Shown here: one piece after another, positions 1 to 14,160 of the stretch
How the letters are laid out: each line of letters starts with the position of its first letter
Numbering within the stretch: the first letter of the stretch is position 1
Assembly (NCBI GenBank): GCA_002189035.1
Contig: NEEC01000008.1
Location: 2,728,001-2,792,000, forward strand
Length of the DNA: 64,000 nucleotides
Direction: 5' to 3'
DNA from: Utricularia gibba
Taxonomy: Eukaryota > Streptophyta > Magnoliopsida > Lamiales > Lentibulariaceae
Made by a program: the position numbers and the translations under genes
The notes under the pieces: generated by a model
The model's database searches: none
What the model saw: the letters and a program-made list of their open reading frames with translations, nothing else
What the model was told of the DNA's origin: nothing

Positions 1-327
1 AAACCTATGCAGGATCTGTCTGTCCACCCACACCACTCATGCATCAAGATTCAAACTTTCAATCAAAACAACGTAATTGAATTAGGGTTTATATTTTTTT
101 TTCTTTTTTGAAAAAAAAATAATTGATTTATTTTTGTGGTAATTTTTTTGGGAAAAAAACAGAGGAGAAAAGTTTTTGCCGTTTACAGGTTTTGTTGCAA
201 AAAGTCAGTGCTGTTGAGCACGAAGAGATGGGGGGAGTGATTTAACGTAGACTTTGTCGTCTTATGCTTCTCCTGCATTCAATTCCTTCATTTGCTATCC
301 CTTCCTTTCAACCGCAACTGAAAAACC

Positions 328-390
328 CTCTTCCCCTCTCCCTCCCTCTCCTCTCCCTCTCCCTCTCCCTCTCTCTCTCTATCTCTATCT
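328..390. repeat. CT-rich microsatellite in the 5' leader of the TGA gene
   Basis: Nearly uninterrupted CTCTCC/CTCT pyrimidine tract just upstream of the first coding exon of the bZIP gene. CT-rich leaders are common in plant core promoters and 5'UTRs. It is length-variable by nature, and nothing else is encoded here. Confidence 0.7.
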
Positions 391-484
391 GTCTCCTTCA
401 CGTCTGCGTCCTGGGATGGATTCTCCCTATTTTTTCTGATCGACCGGAATGGATTTCGCTTCCTCTTCCGCTGCTTCAGTAGAC

Positions 485-519
485 GAAGAGGAGGAGGAGG
501 AAGAAGAAGAAGAAGACGA
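485..519. repeat. GAG/GAA trinucleotide repeat
   Basis: A GAG(n)GAA(n) purine tract, read as a Glu run in one frame and an Arg/Gly run in the frame of the bZIP gene. It lies upstream of the likely start codon at 610, so it is probably leader sequence. An ATG at 449 opens a different frame through it that does not join the bZIP exons. Confidence 0.6.
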
Positions 520-609
520 AAACTCCACTGCCCACCCAAAAGCCTGTTGTTCTCCAACACCCAAAACGATTCCTTCGCCAGAAGCAAGGACAGCGGCGGA
601 GCTTACAAC

Positions 610-3049
610 ATGGGCGATTTGGATCAGTCCCTTCTGCAGTTCTTCGATGATCAGCAAAGTATGTTCGCCTTTTCTTTTCCTTTTTTTTTTGTCAGTTACC
701 TGAAGCCTGCGAAGATTCTCCGGCGGTAAAAAGCTTGCACTCCCCTTTGACCAGAAATTATCAAAAAAACTGTACTGTGAAACCGGGATGCGGCACCACT
801 TTATTGCACAAAAACGGCAAAAGAAATAGTCTTTAACCCCTTTCTTGCTTTCAGGGACTTTCTTGAATTCAGCATAGACATGTAACAAACTCTCACATAT
901 TCTGTTTCATCCTTTTTTCCTCCATTATTGCAAATCATTTGTCTCTTTTTTTTTTCAATTCAAATAAATTATTGATTTTTTTTAAAAAAAGAATCCATCT
1001 TGTTTGTGTTGTGAGCAGAAAGTGGTGATATGAGGCCACACACCCTCAACATTTTTCCTTCAGAGCCCATGCATGTGGTGGAGCCATCTTCTTCTACTTC
1101 AAAGGGAGCTGAAGCAACAGCAGCTGTGGTTGTCACAGAAGCTCTTTGCAAATCTTTTACTGCTGTAAAAAGTTCTCTTTAGGTGACTAAATGGATGAAT
1201 TCTCCCTGCAGCAGAGTCTGGGCTTGGTTTCTCCATCTGCCAGCGACTCCCAGAAATCATCTCAGCCGTCCATGGACTTAGCAAACCCTAGATATGAACC
1301 TGCTTCTGCTTCAGTATCTACCAAGGGAGTTAAGGTTCGGGCGTAAAATATTTCCATCAAAAGTCCAATTCTATTATTAATTTCCCTTTCTGCTATGTTG
1401 TTTCAGCGTGAGGGGAACCCCAAGGGACTTCTCACCTCAGGCTCCGAGCAAGAAGGCAAGCTGAAAACCCCCGATCCGAAGGTGCTTCCCATTCTTCCAA
1501 AAAACTCGCACAAAATCGTGTTTTGACTGTCGTTTCAATGTTACAGACACTGCGGAGGCTCGCCCAGAACAGAGAAGCAGCTAGAAAAAGCAGGCTCAGG
1601 AAGAAGGCGAGTCCCCCTCTTCTTTCTTCCTTCTCAACAGATTTTACAGTTTCTCATCAGATTGCAATCACAAACGCAGGCCTACGTCCAGCAGCTTGAG
1701 TCAAGCAGGATGAGGCTCACACAACTAGAGCAAGAACTTCAAAGAGCAAGAGCCCAAGTAAGAATTACCCAGTATTTAGAAACCCTAAGAGATGATCCCG
1801 CAATGGGACCAAGCTCCTTCCTTTTCGCCATTGATCACTGTTCCTGATCAGAGCACTTGACAATGCAATTATCAAACCCCATTTTTTAATATTTTATATA
1901 ATAATTTTGACAATCTTTCAGGTGTGACATTAATTTCATTAGACAGGTGATGATTATATGGTGAAATAGTTACCTAATTATTTTAAATTATTTTTTCTAG
2001 GGTTTTTATTTAGGGGAGGCTGCTATGTTGGGGGATCAAGGCCTTCAGTCTACCGTAAATATGAATTCTGGTAAATGTTTTTTTATTAAATTATTATTTT
2101 AAAAAGTCAACTGTTGCTATTTTATTGGTGTAATTTTTTTAAAAAATTAATAAGATGCCTATTGCCTTGGATTCTTCAACTCTGTGTATGTCAATTGGTT
2201 AATAATTATAGATGCGGCCGTCTTTGATGCCGAGTACGGGCGATGGGTGGAGGAGCACCACCGCATCACGGAGGAGCTCCGCCACGCATTCCACGACCAT
2301 TTGCCGGAGAACGAACTCCGAATCTACGTCGACAACTATCTGGCGCACTGCGATCAGATTATTCACCTCAAGAGCATGATCGCCAAATCCGACGTCTTCC
2401 ACCTCATCTCCGGCGCATGGTTGACTCCCGCGGAGCGTTTGTTTATGTGGATAGGTGGATCCCGGCCGTCCGCAATCATCAAGGTCAGCCCATATCTTCA
2501 GATCTTTAGAAAAAAAGTTTTAATCACAAAACCTGAAACCACCGATTTTTAATACCGCTTTGCCTTGCTACATACAGATTATAATGAGCCAGATCGAGCC
2601 GGTGTCGGAGCAGCAGCTGATCGGAATATGCGGACTGCAGCAGTCGACTCAGCAGGCGGAGGAAGCTCTATCACAGGGGCTGGAGGCGCTGGCTGAGTCC
2701 CTTTCAGAAACCCTAATCTCCGGCTCCCTCGCAATCCCGCCTGATGTCAACCACTACATGGTTCAAATGGCTAACTCCATTAACAAGCTAGCAGCTCTGG
2801 AAGGCTTCGTCCGTCAGGTACATTTTCATTCCATAATTTCCAGTCCCCACTTCCACATTAACTCAGTCTTTTCCCTGCTGCTCTTCCCCTCAGGCTGATA
2901 ATCTGAGGCATCAAACCCTCCACCGGCTGCAGCAGATCATGACGACTCGCCAGGCCGCCCGGTACTTCCTGGCGATCGCGGAGTACTTCCATCGCCTCCG
3001 GGCACTGAGCTCGCTGTGGCTGGCGCGGCCAAGGCACGAGCAGCTGTAG
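610..3049 (+). CDS. TGA-type bZIP transcription factor (TGA9/TGA10-like)
   Basis: About 411 residues in ten exons: 610-658, 1016-1128 (this 3' end uncertain), 1212-1334, 1407-1481, 1547-1606, 1680-1757, 2001-2070, 2212-2483, 2578-2817, 2894-3049. The basic region around residues 120-140 carries QNREAARKSRLRKK, followed by the zipper start AYVQQLESSR. From about residue 190 comes the DOG1/TGA domain with DVFHLISGAWLTPAER, QLIGICGLQQSTQQAEEALS and a C-terminal RALSSLWLARPR. The N-terminal pieces MGDLDQ and TLNIFPSEPMH match the TGA9/TGA10 branch. Members bind TGACG elements and, in Arabidopsis, work with ROXY glutaredoxins in anther development (family knowledge). Start at 610 is the first ATG in the frame that joins the later exons. 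The fifth intron has a GC donor (1607). Exon 2-3 boundaries are the weakest part of the model. Confidence 0.9.
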
Positions 3050-4086
3050 AAAGAACATGGGGGAAGTGGGAGGCGCCATGGATCATGTAGCTAAAGTTTA
3101 ACCTTACTACCCACAACAACACATTTGACTTGCGTTTGGACATGATTGTTGTAAGGACTCATTACAGGGGGGATGTAATATTTATTGTTTTAAAATACTT
3201 TCCCTCAAAAAAAAACAGACCATTTTATTTGTCCAATAAGAAGGTGACGCGTAGCAAGAGGGTAGAATTTCCGTGATGCATTCCAAAGGGGGAATGATTG
3301 ATTCTTATTCCGTTTTAAAAAAAAGAGGGAGATGGAGTTGGCGTTGGTACGGACGGATGATTGTCAATGTGTACGGGAGTGCTGGGCATCTCAAACAAAA
3401 CCAAAAACTGAAAGAAACGGCGACGTTTCAACTCCCCTGATCATCAATGCATTTACTATCAATGTTGTCGGGTCGGGTCAAATGATCATTTTATCAGTCT
3501 TGTTTGCAGCCAATCTACAAATGCCGCGTGGCACGAAGGTAAAGTAGCCCTGCTAGGCCACATTATTTCTTTAAAAAAATGGTTTTGTAGAATTATAATT
3601 AAAATGAAGTCAAAATTCCCGTAGCCATTTAAATTTTGAAGGTTGTAACAAGGGAAGACCCCAAAACTCCAGCTTCGGCACAACATATGTTTTCAGGCCT
3701 AATTTATTGGGCCCGGCCTACAACAAGGCCCAGTATATTTTGATACCAACTTCTCGTGCCTGCATGAATCGGGGTTGGAACCCCCCGGTTCATCCGGTTA
3801 ACCGATTTTAAAAAGAAAACTTAAAAAAAAAAACCGGAGCCGCTGAAATAATAATAAAAACCATCAATTGAATTAGGTTAATTATATAAATAAATAATTT
3901 CTTAAAGTTATAAAATATTTTTAAATTAAAAAAATGCTTGAGCTCCTCGAATGTGCATCCGTAAAAAAAAAAGAAATGGGGGAAATGAGTTGTGAATGAT
4001 GAGGGGCCTGGCGACGAAACCCTAGCTGGGGAGGCTCGCTCCCGCTAACCTCCCGCATTTATTCCATTTTCTTCTGGTAGCGACAC
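3050..4086. other. Intergenic region with an orphan site II / telo-box promoter
   Basis: Contains the 3' end of the bZIP transcript and AT-rich spacer. Two inverted site II motifs (TGGGCC at 3708-3713, GGCCCA at 3727-3732) and a telo-box AAACCCTAG at 4017-4025 lie before a short first-exon-like stretch. This combination is typical of promoters of nuclear genes for ribosomal and mitochondrial proteins. No other coding region is seen. Confidence 0.5.
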
Positions 4087-4210
4087 ATGCGTCGAAGTGT
4101 CGTTTCAATCTACAGTTCGCGCATCCACCGTCATGCCTCCTGCTTCGCCTCGTGTGTTCATTTTCCAGGCATTCCACCGATGGTCTCCCGCATCAAAACG
4201 ATTTGCAGGG
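4087..4210 (+). other. Orphan first-exon-like sequence with targeting-peptide character
   Basis: An ATG at 4087 opens 41 codons rich in Arg, Ser and His. There is no Asp or Glu before a strong donor site (AGGG then GTGAGT at 4211). That composition resembles a mitochondrial presequence and fits the site II/telo-box promoter upstream. No downstream exon on this strand was found before the convergent zinc-finger gene. It may be the remnant of a truncated gene, a non-coding first exon, or chance. Product unknown. Confidence 0.3.
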
Positions 4211-4503
4211 GTGAGTTTTGAGATTTAACCCCACATTGATTGAGTGAAAGGCGGTTGATAAAAGATTTCACTATTTTAATGCTGTGTTTGATAGGATTTT
4301 TTAGGGTCTACATACGTATTTGTTAATCAAACATTTTAATCTCCCAAAAACTTGGTTTGTACATCTTGTTTTGTATGTTTCTGAGTCTTGGAGGAGGTAT
4401 TTTGTAGTAAAAAGCTCTTTTTTACTGCCCCATTTTGTTTTCAAGCTCCGGTGTTTATTGGAGAAGGCATATTTGTTTCCTAGCAATGAAGGAGAGAAAA
4501 GCG

Positions 4504-6182
4504 CTATACGTCATCGGGGGCTAGAGCTCCGTGGCCGGCGCCAAATGCCTTGATGTGATCCTTGAGGGATCTCTTGTGTTTGAAGTCGGAGCCGCAGACG
4601 CAGTACCACAGCTTCCCGCAGTTCTTCTCGTGCGTTCTCCAGTCACCCCTCACTGCCAGGGCCTTACCACACTTTCTGCAAACGAAAGGCTTGATCCCAT
4701 GCTTCCTCTTGTAGTGTGTCTGCAGGGTTCTGAAATCCTTCAGTGGCTTCGCTCGTGGAGTGTCGATGTTGTTCCTGCAGCCAGGCGCGCAGCAGTAGCA
4801 TGGGAGCCTGAGCATTGCTGTGGGCTGCGTTCCTCTTAGAGACTCATGGCCTTTTCTGTACTGTGATCCGTGCCCCCACATGTGCATCTGCCAAGGGAAG
4901 AAAGCCAGTATCACAACGGAGGATCGCCAAATGGACAAAGGAATCTGATAAGGATTTCCCTCATTCTTGTTTTGCGGAATGATATCATGAAGTGCCCATA
5001 AACAATTAAAGAATGGACTTTCATGTCACTTTTTTTTCAGCAGAAGACAGTTCAAAGGTTTCACCCTCAAAAACCCTGGTAACAGATAAAAGGCTGGTAC
5101 TGTGCCTTGTGTTCCATTTCTTTTACTCATCTGTAAAAAAGTTTGCCTAATTTTATTTCCCATCAATCGTATTCTCCCCCTTAAGCACTCATGAAAAATC
5201 AGGGCTGATTTGAACTTCTTTTCGGCATACGCATCCCCAAAATTCACTTGCACACGGTAACCAGATTTCAATGCACAGACTCCAAGAAGGCAGAAGGAAC
5301 ATTGACTACTGACTTCACATAAATGAAAGAACCAACCAAAACCCACTGGTTAAATCAGAAAAAAGCAAGCTTTGCTCCATGAAAAAACTAAAGATTCGAT
5401 TTTTAAATTATATATATAATAATAAACACAACAATAATGTCTTTTCACAGACCTAGCCTGGAACCTGGAGATACCCACTCAGCTTGCCAACGAAAGCAAG
5501 AACCCAATGCATCCAACTTTTGAGTCTATCTTTCTTGGAAAAACAGTTAAATTGTTCCAATCTATCCCCCCCTACTCATCTCAACTAACACAATAAAAAC
5601 ACATGCACAATGTGGTGAAAAAGAGTTTAGTAGACTGTCTAGCCAAATGGATCAAGGGAGAAGAGGATAATTTGTTTCGAAACTTTCACTCACCTGCATG
5701 TTGTTGTATCTGTTGAAGGTTTTGAGGCAAACTGGGCAAGAAAACTGAGTTGGGCCAATGAGAATCTGTGAAGGAGTAGGAATCCAGTATTGCCCCTTGT
5801 TAATTCTGCTGATTAACAGCCCTGAGAGATCAGGATAAGACTCCTCTTCCTCTTCTTCTTCCTCCTCCTCCTCCTCCTCCTCTTTATACTCAGAGCTGAT
5901 GAGAGAAGCAGAAAGATCAGGGTTTGGTAAGCCAATATGGAGAGCAACCGTAACTCCATTATCAACACTAGCAGCTTCAGCTTTGCTGTCAAAAAGGGTG
6001 GTCTTTTCATCTGATCCGGGGGGAGTCAGTCTCAGAAGAGGAAGAGCTTCAACAAGGGGAGGCGCAGTGAAGGAAGAAGAAGGATGGAAATAGGAGTTTG
6101 AGTTTGAGAAGAATTGGGGATTTGGTTTGTGGGAGATGGAGAAATGGGGTTTGCAGAAGAGGGAAGAGTGGGGATCAGACAT
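4504..6182 (-). CDS. WIP-family C2H2 zinc-finger transcription factor (TT1/WIP1-like)
   Basis: Two exons, 6182-5694 and 4887-4504, joined in phase 0, giving 290 residues. The N-terminal half is variable, with a poly-Glu run and the LHIGLP motif. The C-terminal half is the conserved WIP domain: [13 protein letters not shown], then a first finger [15 protein letters not shown] continuing into [13 protein letters not shown] across the intron. The later fingers carry [24 protein letters not shown] and [16 protein letters not shown], and the four Cys/His sets are complete. LHIGLP, the acidic run, ILIG and GTQPTAML recall TRANSPARENT TESTA1 (seed-coat flavonoid control) more than NTT/WIP2, but the paralogue assignment is an inference. 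Start at 6182 is the first Met that gives a WIP-like N-terminus; further upstream is hydrophobic leader sequence. It is divergently placed from the CDPK gene. Confidence 0.9.
5841..5884. repeat. CTC/CTT microsatellite coding for poly-Glu
   Basis: Trinucleotide repeat inside exon 1 of the WIP gene, read on the minus strand as about 14 consecutive Glu residues. An acidic run at this place also occurs in Arabidopsis TT1, so it is probably tolerated or selected rather than an artefact. Its length is likely polymorphic. Confidence 0.7.
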
Positions 6183-7750
6183 TTCCTTGATTGTTGAGAG
6201 AGCAAGTGGAAGGAATAGTGAGTGTGTAAAACAGCAACTGGTAAATAGATAGAGATCAAGTGAGCTGCTGCTACTGCTGATACAAACCAAATAAATACAA
6301 TCCATCAACCTGATAACAAAAAACAAAGAAACAGGAGGAGTCTGTCCCCCTTCAGTTTTTTTAATATTAAACTATGAGAAACACAGGCCTATGCTACTGA
6401 TTTTGTTACAGACAAGTTCAAACTCATAGTTTCACTCCACAACTTGGAACACTTTTAACCAAATGTTGCCTCCAAATAAAAAAAAAAAAAGGTCTTTAGG
6501 GTTCTTTTTGGTCAGAATTCTCACCACACACTTGATATCTTGGGGGCTTCAATTACAATGAGCATCCTTTATTCTGCATTTTGAAGCATTCAAGATAAAG
6601 TGTTGGAATGGAAATGAGAGAATGATAACAAGAGGGCTTTATTTTCATTTAATTAGTATTTGATAGGTTTTTTTTTGCACCTCTAAATGTGTTTGCATGC
6701 AAAATACTTTTTGTTCAAAAGACATTATTTACCAAATAAACACTTTCAATTATAACTATAATACGTATTTATTTAAATATAAATAATTCAAACGTATAAT
6801 TAAATAAATGTATATTTTATACAAAAATATTAAATCAAATTCAAAAAATCATAGATTTGAGTTGAACCGGGTCTAATCCCTAGTTCAATCTCGAATTTTA
6901 AAACACTATGGCATGGTAGGATCCAAAATATGGGCCCCTGGAAGAAAGAATTTCACTGCTGTTTCTTGGGCCGGGGCCCAAAAATACAAAGATTCTTGAA
7001 AAAACAGGATTCAAGATATTTTTGCCCAAAAATACTAAAATTCAGAAACACATAGCACAAGAACACAAGATATTTTTGTTCCTCTGTAAATAAAAAACTT
7101 CTGATTGCATAATTTACTGAAATATATCCTAATTTAATAATCTCATTTTTTAATTATGCTAATTATGAAATATATCTTTAAAACATCATACTTGCCCACA
7201 AGTACTTCATTATTTACTAATAATAAATTATTTTTTTCCTTGATTGCCCTCTTGTATTTTTACTATTTTTGTATTATTTTTTTAAAAAAACAAACAACAG
7301 TAAAGGTTAATATTCCAATATTGGTGCTATATAAATGTCGAAATTAATTCATTTATTGAGATTAATGCGAAATTAAAAATGTGTTTGTTTGAGGAAATTA
7401 TGACGTGGTCAAGTCAAAGAAGTAGGCATTTGGGAACTCAGAAGTAAGAAATGGCGGTATCAGCATGGGCGTGGAAAGCGATACTCCTGCCTTCTGAATG
7501 CGAAGGCCCTTCGCATTTGACTTCGTCTCCATTTGTGTGATTCCGGGTGTCACTCCCACCCAGAAAACGTCGTTCTGGGGAAAATTCTCATGCCCTTCAG
7601 GGTTACCTTTGTTGACTCTTTGAAAGAAGCCTTCCTGTTTTCATCTGGCTTTGTGCTTTCTTGATTGTTTTCTTCTGGGTTTTGGACGAGGGTGCTGTTC
7701 TGGTAGAGAAGGAAGGCGGGGGAAGTGAAAGTATTTGTTTGTCGATCAAG
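6183..7750. other. Divergent intergenic region between the WIP and CDPK genes
   Basis: About 1.5 kb of AT-rich sequence shared as upstream region by two genes pointing away from each other. A GC-rich island at 6931-6980 holds three site II-type motifs (TGGGCC at 6931 and 6967, GGCCCA at 6975), the last two forming an inverted pair. No open frame with family similarity is seen. Confidence 0.5.
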
Positions 7751-10031
<2,281 letters not shown>

Positions 10032-12371
10032 CTAAAGTACCAGCAGAAACCACTCCATATACAGCAAACACAATTCAAGTGTCAAAATGACACAATTGCC
10101 AGTGTGTTCTCTTCAGGGGTATTCTTGTAATTCCACGTAGAAATAGGGGAAACCAATAGTCCATATTTGTTTAAACCTTTAAATAAGCTCATGTTAATAC
10201 CTTTGTACTTTTTTTAAATGTATTTTTCAATATATGTGTGATTATCAAAAATATTTTTCATAATTATTATAATCATATTTATCAAAATTCTTTTTTATAA
10301 ACATTTTAAACATAAATTTATAATATATGTATATATATGTAATTCACGTTTATCTTATATGATATTGTTTTTTAGATCATTCAATTTTTAAGATTTTACG
10401 TTTTTCTCATTTTTAATTAATAGACTCTCATGTATTCACTCATTCTAAAATTATCTAGAATCAAGCATGTTTAACTTTAAAAAAAATTATATAAGATTTA
10501 TACAATTATTCTATTTAATCTTATTATTTAATTCATCCATAATTGATATGTGATTCGTCTAAATTGATTTTATCATTATTACTTCGGGGTTTACTATTTA
10601 TAAATAATTAATTAAGAAGAAGGATAAACATGTAATTCACTTAAGTTTTTTTTAATATATATATTATCGTAAATCACGATATACTCCACATGCAAGCGGG
10701 AGAGGTACGGGGCCTCATAAATGCTAGGGTTGTGGGTTGTTAGATGCTAATTTTGCTTTATTTTGTATTATTTATTTATTCTATTTTTTCTGTTGAAGAG
10801 AAGTTCCCTGATGCGAGGGTCGTTCACCTTATCATCTACATCGTATTGTCCCTGTCGGGTCCAATCACGGTGCAAATACGTGTACCCACATTTGGACGAC
10901 TATCATCAAAACTATTAAAAAAATTATAGTTTATAAATTTTGTAAGTCTAATTATAAAATAACAAAAATGTTTAGAATCATTAAATTTCATTTTCATGTT
11001 AATTTAAATACTCAAGTAGTTGTACAACAGTTGTCTGAAATGAGTCTCCTTGTAATGGGACAGTGTTGATGGAATCCATTGATTCAGTGGAGGAGGATAA
11101 GCTTAAGAATTTGGGGGCGATGGCGTGGAGCAGCACGTGCCGCATGAGGATTGGACAAGGGCGGTTGGAGAAGAAGAGCATCCCTCGTACCTTCGCGAGT
11201 TGTCGGCTCCCCAACACATCTGCTACCCTCATATTGAATATATATAATTTATTTAATAATATAAAGAAAATTAACAAAATAGATGTATAACGATATAGAA
11301 GAATTATGAAAAGTGACATAAAATAAATTATTTATTGTATTGCAAATTATGTAACAGAATAAACAAAAAGGTATGCATGTGTGAATAATAATGAATAGGC
11401 GCATAGGTGGCGAGTCCTCTTGAATGCACTTCCCTCTCTATTAATAAATAAAATATGTTTTTATATAATAAAGTTATTGTGGTTGAAAATCGATATTAGG
11501 TCAGGAGTAGATTTTCGAGTTATGAATACGACCGGATGCATCGTACCCGATTTAGGTTCACGTGTTGTGTAGATTGTGGTGTGATTAACATTAACAATGA
11601 AAGACAAGTATTTTTACGTGGAAGTCGTCGAAAAACGAAAAAAATCACGTAGTTATTGGAACTCATCGAAAAATGATCTTTACCAGATGGAGGAGAAGAT
11701 AAAATATAAGTTGAAGGGCTTGGAGTTCAACTACTCTTTCTTTTTCTAAATTTCTTACATTTATAAGAGAGTTTGATATTACCAAATTCTGAATTCTGTA
11801 TGTGTCAGTTGTTTTCTATACATGTAGTATATATTATGATTCTGCTTTTCGGATAACCGTTTTCTACTCTATCATTACCGTAATTCGATTACTTTTAACA
11901 CTGTTCAAAACGGCCATTATTGACAATTCTGACACTTATCGTTTCACTAGACTGTACCAATTTGTAAGAACAACTTTTGACTCATTTTCAATAATCGATT
12001 AACTAAATTCAATTTGTATCTCATCAAAATTAAATAAGCAAAGATTTTATTTTCATTTTGATATTTATTTATATTCGAAAAAACTGAAAAACTCGAAATT
12101 TGAGTTAGGGGTTTAGGGAATTTTGGTGAAATTTAAAATATTGATATTTATATGTATGTATGCAACTAAATCATGTAAATGTTATTAATATTTTAGTATA
12201 GAATAAATTACATTGTACGTAATCGTCTTCCTCACGAGTCACGGCAAAGGCAATTAATTATAAAGGACGCCCTGGACAGGCGCCAGCACAAACTGATTCC
12301 ACACTCTCTCTGTCTCCCAGTGGCGCTTTTGGGTAGAAAGATTCTTTCTGTGAGTAGTTCAGTTGAGTGGC
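10032..12371. other. AT-rich intergenic region
   Basis: About 2.3 kb, the largest gene-poor stretch of the left half. It is strongly AT-rich with short open frames only. A GC-richer island at about 10680-11220 encodes nothing I recognise. I see no long terminal repeats or transposase motifs. Confidence 0.5.
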
Positions 12372-12866
12372 ATGAGGGCAATACCTTACTCGCTCCCCGG
12401 GTCGGCTGCGGCCCGGCCGGAGTTAGATACCCATGTGACCCCTCCGCCGCCTCCGTGCGATGCACGGACGTGCCCCTGGTGGCCGTACTCCAGCGCCAAC
12501 GACTTCAAAGCAAACGCGGCGATAATCGTCGTGGTCCTGTTGCTGGCCATGGCCTTAGCCCTGGCGCTGAACATCGGGATCCGGTACTTGATCCGATGGC
12601 AATGTCGACAGATTCAGGAGGCGGAGCGCGGCGGCGGAGAGGGGGACGCCCCGGAGTCCGTTCCGACTATTGTCTACACGGAGGCGATGCGGCGCGACGG
12701 GGGGGAAGTGGAGTGCATCATCTGCTTGTCGGAGTTCGTGGTGGGGGAGAGAATGAGGGTTCTGGAGAAGTGCGGGCATGGGTTCCATTTGCAGTGCATT
12801 CAGCAATGGCTGGTCGGGCACCCTTCTTGTCCGACCTGCCGAGATGAGTGCTCTTTCCTTCCCTGA
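12372..12866 (+). CDS. ATL-type RING-H2 finger E3 ubiquitin ligase
   Basis: Intronless, 164 residues, and distinctly GC-richer than its surroundings. A Pro-rich N-terminus is followed by one transmembrane helix at about residues 47-70 ([19 protein letters not shown]), a basic segment, and a canonical RING-H2 near the C-terminus: [22 protein letters not shown] and CPTCR, with all eight zinc ligands present. This is the ATL architecture: membrane anchor, then RING. The usual GLD motif between helix and RING is not obvious; the position reads PTIVYT. The first ATG in frame is 12372. Substrate unknown; ATLs act at endomembranes in defence and nutrient responses (family knowledge). Confidence 0.9.
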   Translation: MRAIPYSLPGSAAARPELDTHVTPPPPPCDARTCPWWPYSSANDFKANAAIIVVVLLLAMALALALNIGIRYLIRWQCRQIQEAERGGGEGDAPESVPTIVYTEAMRRDGGEVECIICLSEFVVGERMRVLEKCGHGFHLQCIQQWLVGHPSCPTCRDECSFLP

Positions 12867-14160
12867 ACACTTCATTTCAAACCGGAAGGACAAAAATTGC
12901 AGCATCGGGGGATTGCTTCTCTTCCTCCCGTTTTGTAATTGTAGTGAAAATTTGTAAAATCGGCCTCCATTTGTGCGAAGGACAGGCGTTCACGATAGTG
13001 TCTGAGTTAGACCGCAATCTTCTTGCAATAGAAAAAAGGGAACCGTTGTCCAATCGCCATTCAACCAAAATAGTGTTTAATATATATTTTTTAAAAAACA
13101 ATTATTTGAATTACTTTTCATAATTAACCAAGTGTTTATTTATTTATTTATATTATATAATATCAATTTAAACAAAATTTATATATAAAAAAATATATTT
13201 TCAATTTTAACCATGTTAATGAAGTAAACTTAAGAAGAAGAAGATTTAGTAACATCACCATTCACCACTTGTCTGAACATTAAAGGAATGTTTGGAAAAA
13301 TTTTTAATGTTATTTTTATTTTGAAAAATTAAAAAGTATAAATTTTTTGAAGAATTAGAAATATAAATAACATGTTTTGAAAAAATTATATAAACAGAAA
13401 TGAAAAATAGAAATAACTGCTTTTTTATTTCTATTTTGTCTTATTTTTAACTACATTTAAAAAATTATTTTTATCATAAATAGAAACAGATTATCTGTAA
13501 AATTATTTTTGATAAAAACAGAAATAAAATAATATCGAAAAATTTTTCAGAACATAATTTAATTGCTTACGTAAGTCTTCACCCGAAGGTTCTTGAAAAT
13601 CGGGACCCGGTTCGCCTGTCGACCGGCCGGGCCCGTGGTCTTGAAGTCGGGGTGCCCTCAAATCTCCAAATTGAATTTCTGATAAATGAACAAAATGGAT
13701 GACAAAAATGATATTAATTTTTACTATTTTATTTTTACAGTGGAAACTGTGAAAATGTATATGAGCCGAGGCCCAACACTCTGCACTTGGGTCCATTCAT
13801 TTATGTATTTTATGTATGAAAATAATATTAAATAATTATTTGAATAAATTGAAGAAGCGAAAACTCAACGGATTTTAACTGAACTGAAAAACGAAACTCG
13901 GGAGGATGTTGTGGAGTTGAGTTGCCCTTCTCCACCTTGACCGCCATTGAATTTGGTGTTCTTGCTCACGTAGGGATGGTGGGTGCAACTTCACTTCAAC
14001 CAGAAGGCATTGTCACTCCACTTCGCCACCCACCTCTCTCTTGTGGCTTCTGACTTGCAATCAATTCTGGACGGGAGCTGGATTGGGGACCCACTTCGTC
14101 TTCACCGCTCTCAACTTCCTTTTTCTCTTCGGAGGCGGCAAATCAACTCAGCCGACAAGA
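12867..14160. other. Intergenic region containing a degenerate MITE-like element
   Basis: AT-rich spacer between the ATL gene and STELLO. It holds an imperfect inverted-repeat element at about 13288-13555 (separate entry). The rest shows no gene. Confidence 0.5.
13288..13555. mobile_element. Degenerate MITE-like inverted-repeat element
   Basis: The left end ATGTTTGGAAAAATTTTTAA and the reverse complement of the right end, ATGTTCTGAAAAATTTTTCG, match over roughly 28 bp with a few mismatches. The roughly 200 bp between them is very AT-rich with no coding capacity. A clear target-site duplication was not found. This is consistent with an old non-autonomous DNA transposon. Confidence 0.45.

Noticed and set aside
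449..703. Frame starting ATG at 449 with a Glu run, as start of the bZIP gene
   Set aside because: It overlaps the MGDLDQ exon in a different frame and cannot join the following exons. The 610 start does.
12320..12847. 175-codon frame overlapping the ATL gene
   Set aside because: Arg/Gly-rich shadow frame of a GC-rich gene. The RING-H2 frame has all zinc ligands and a membrane helix.
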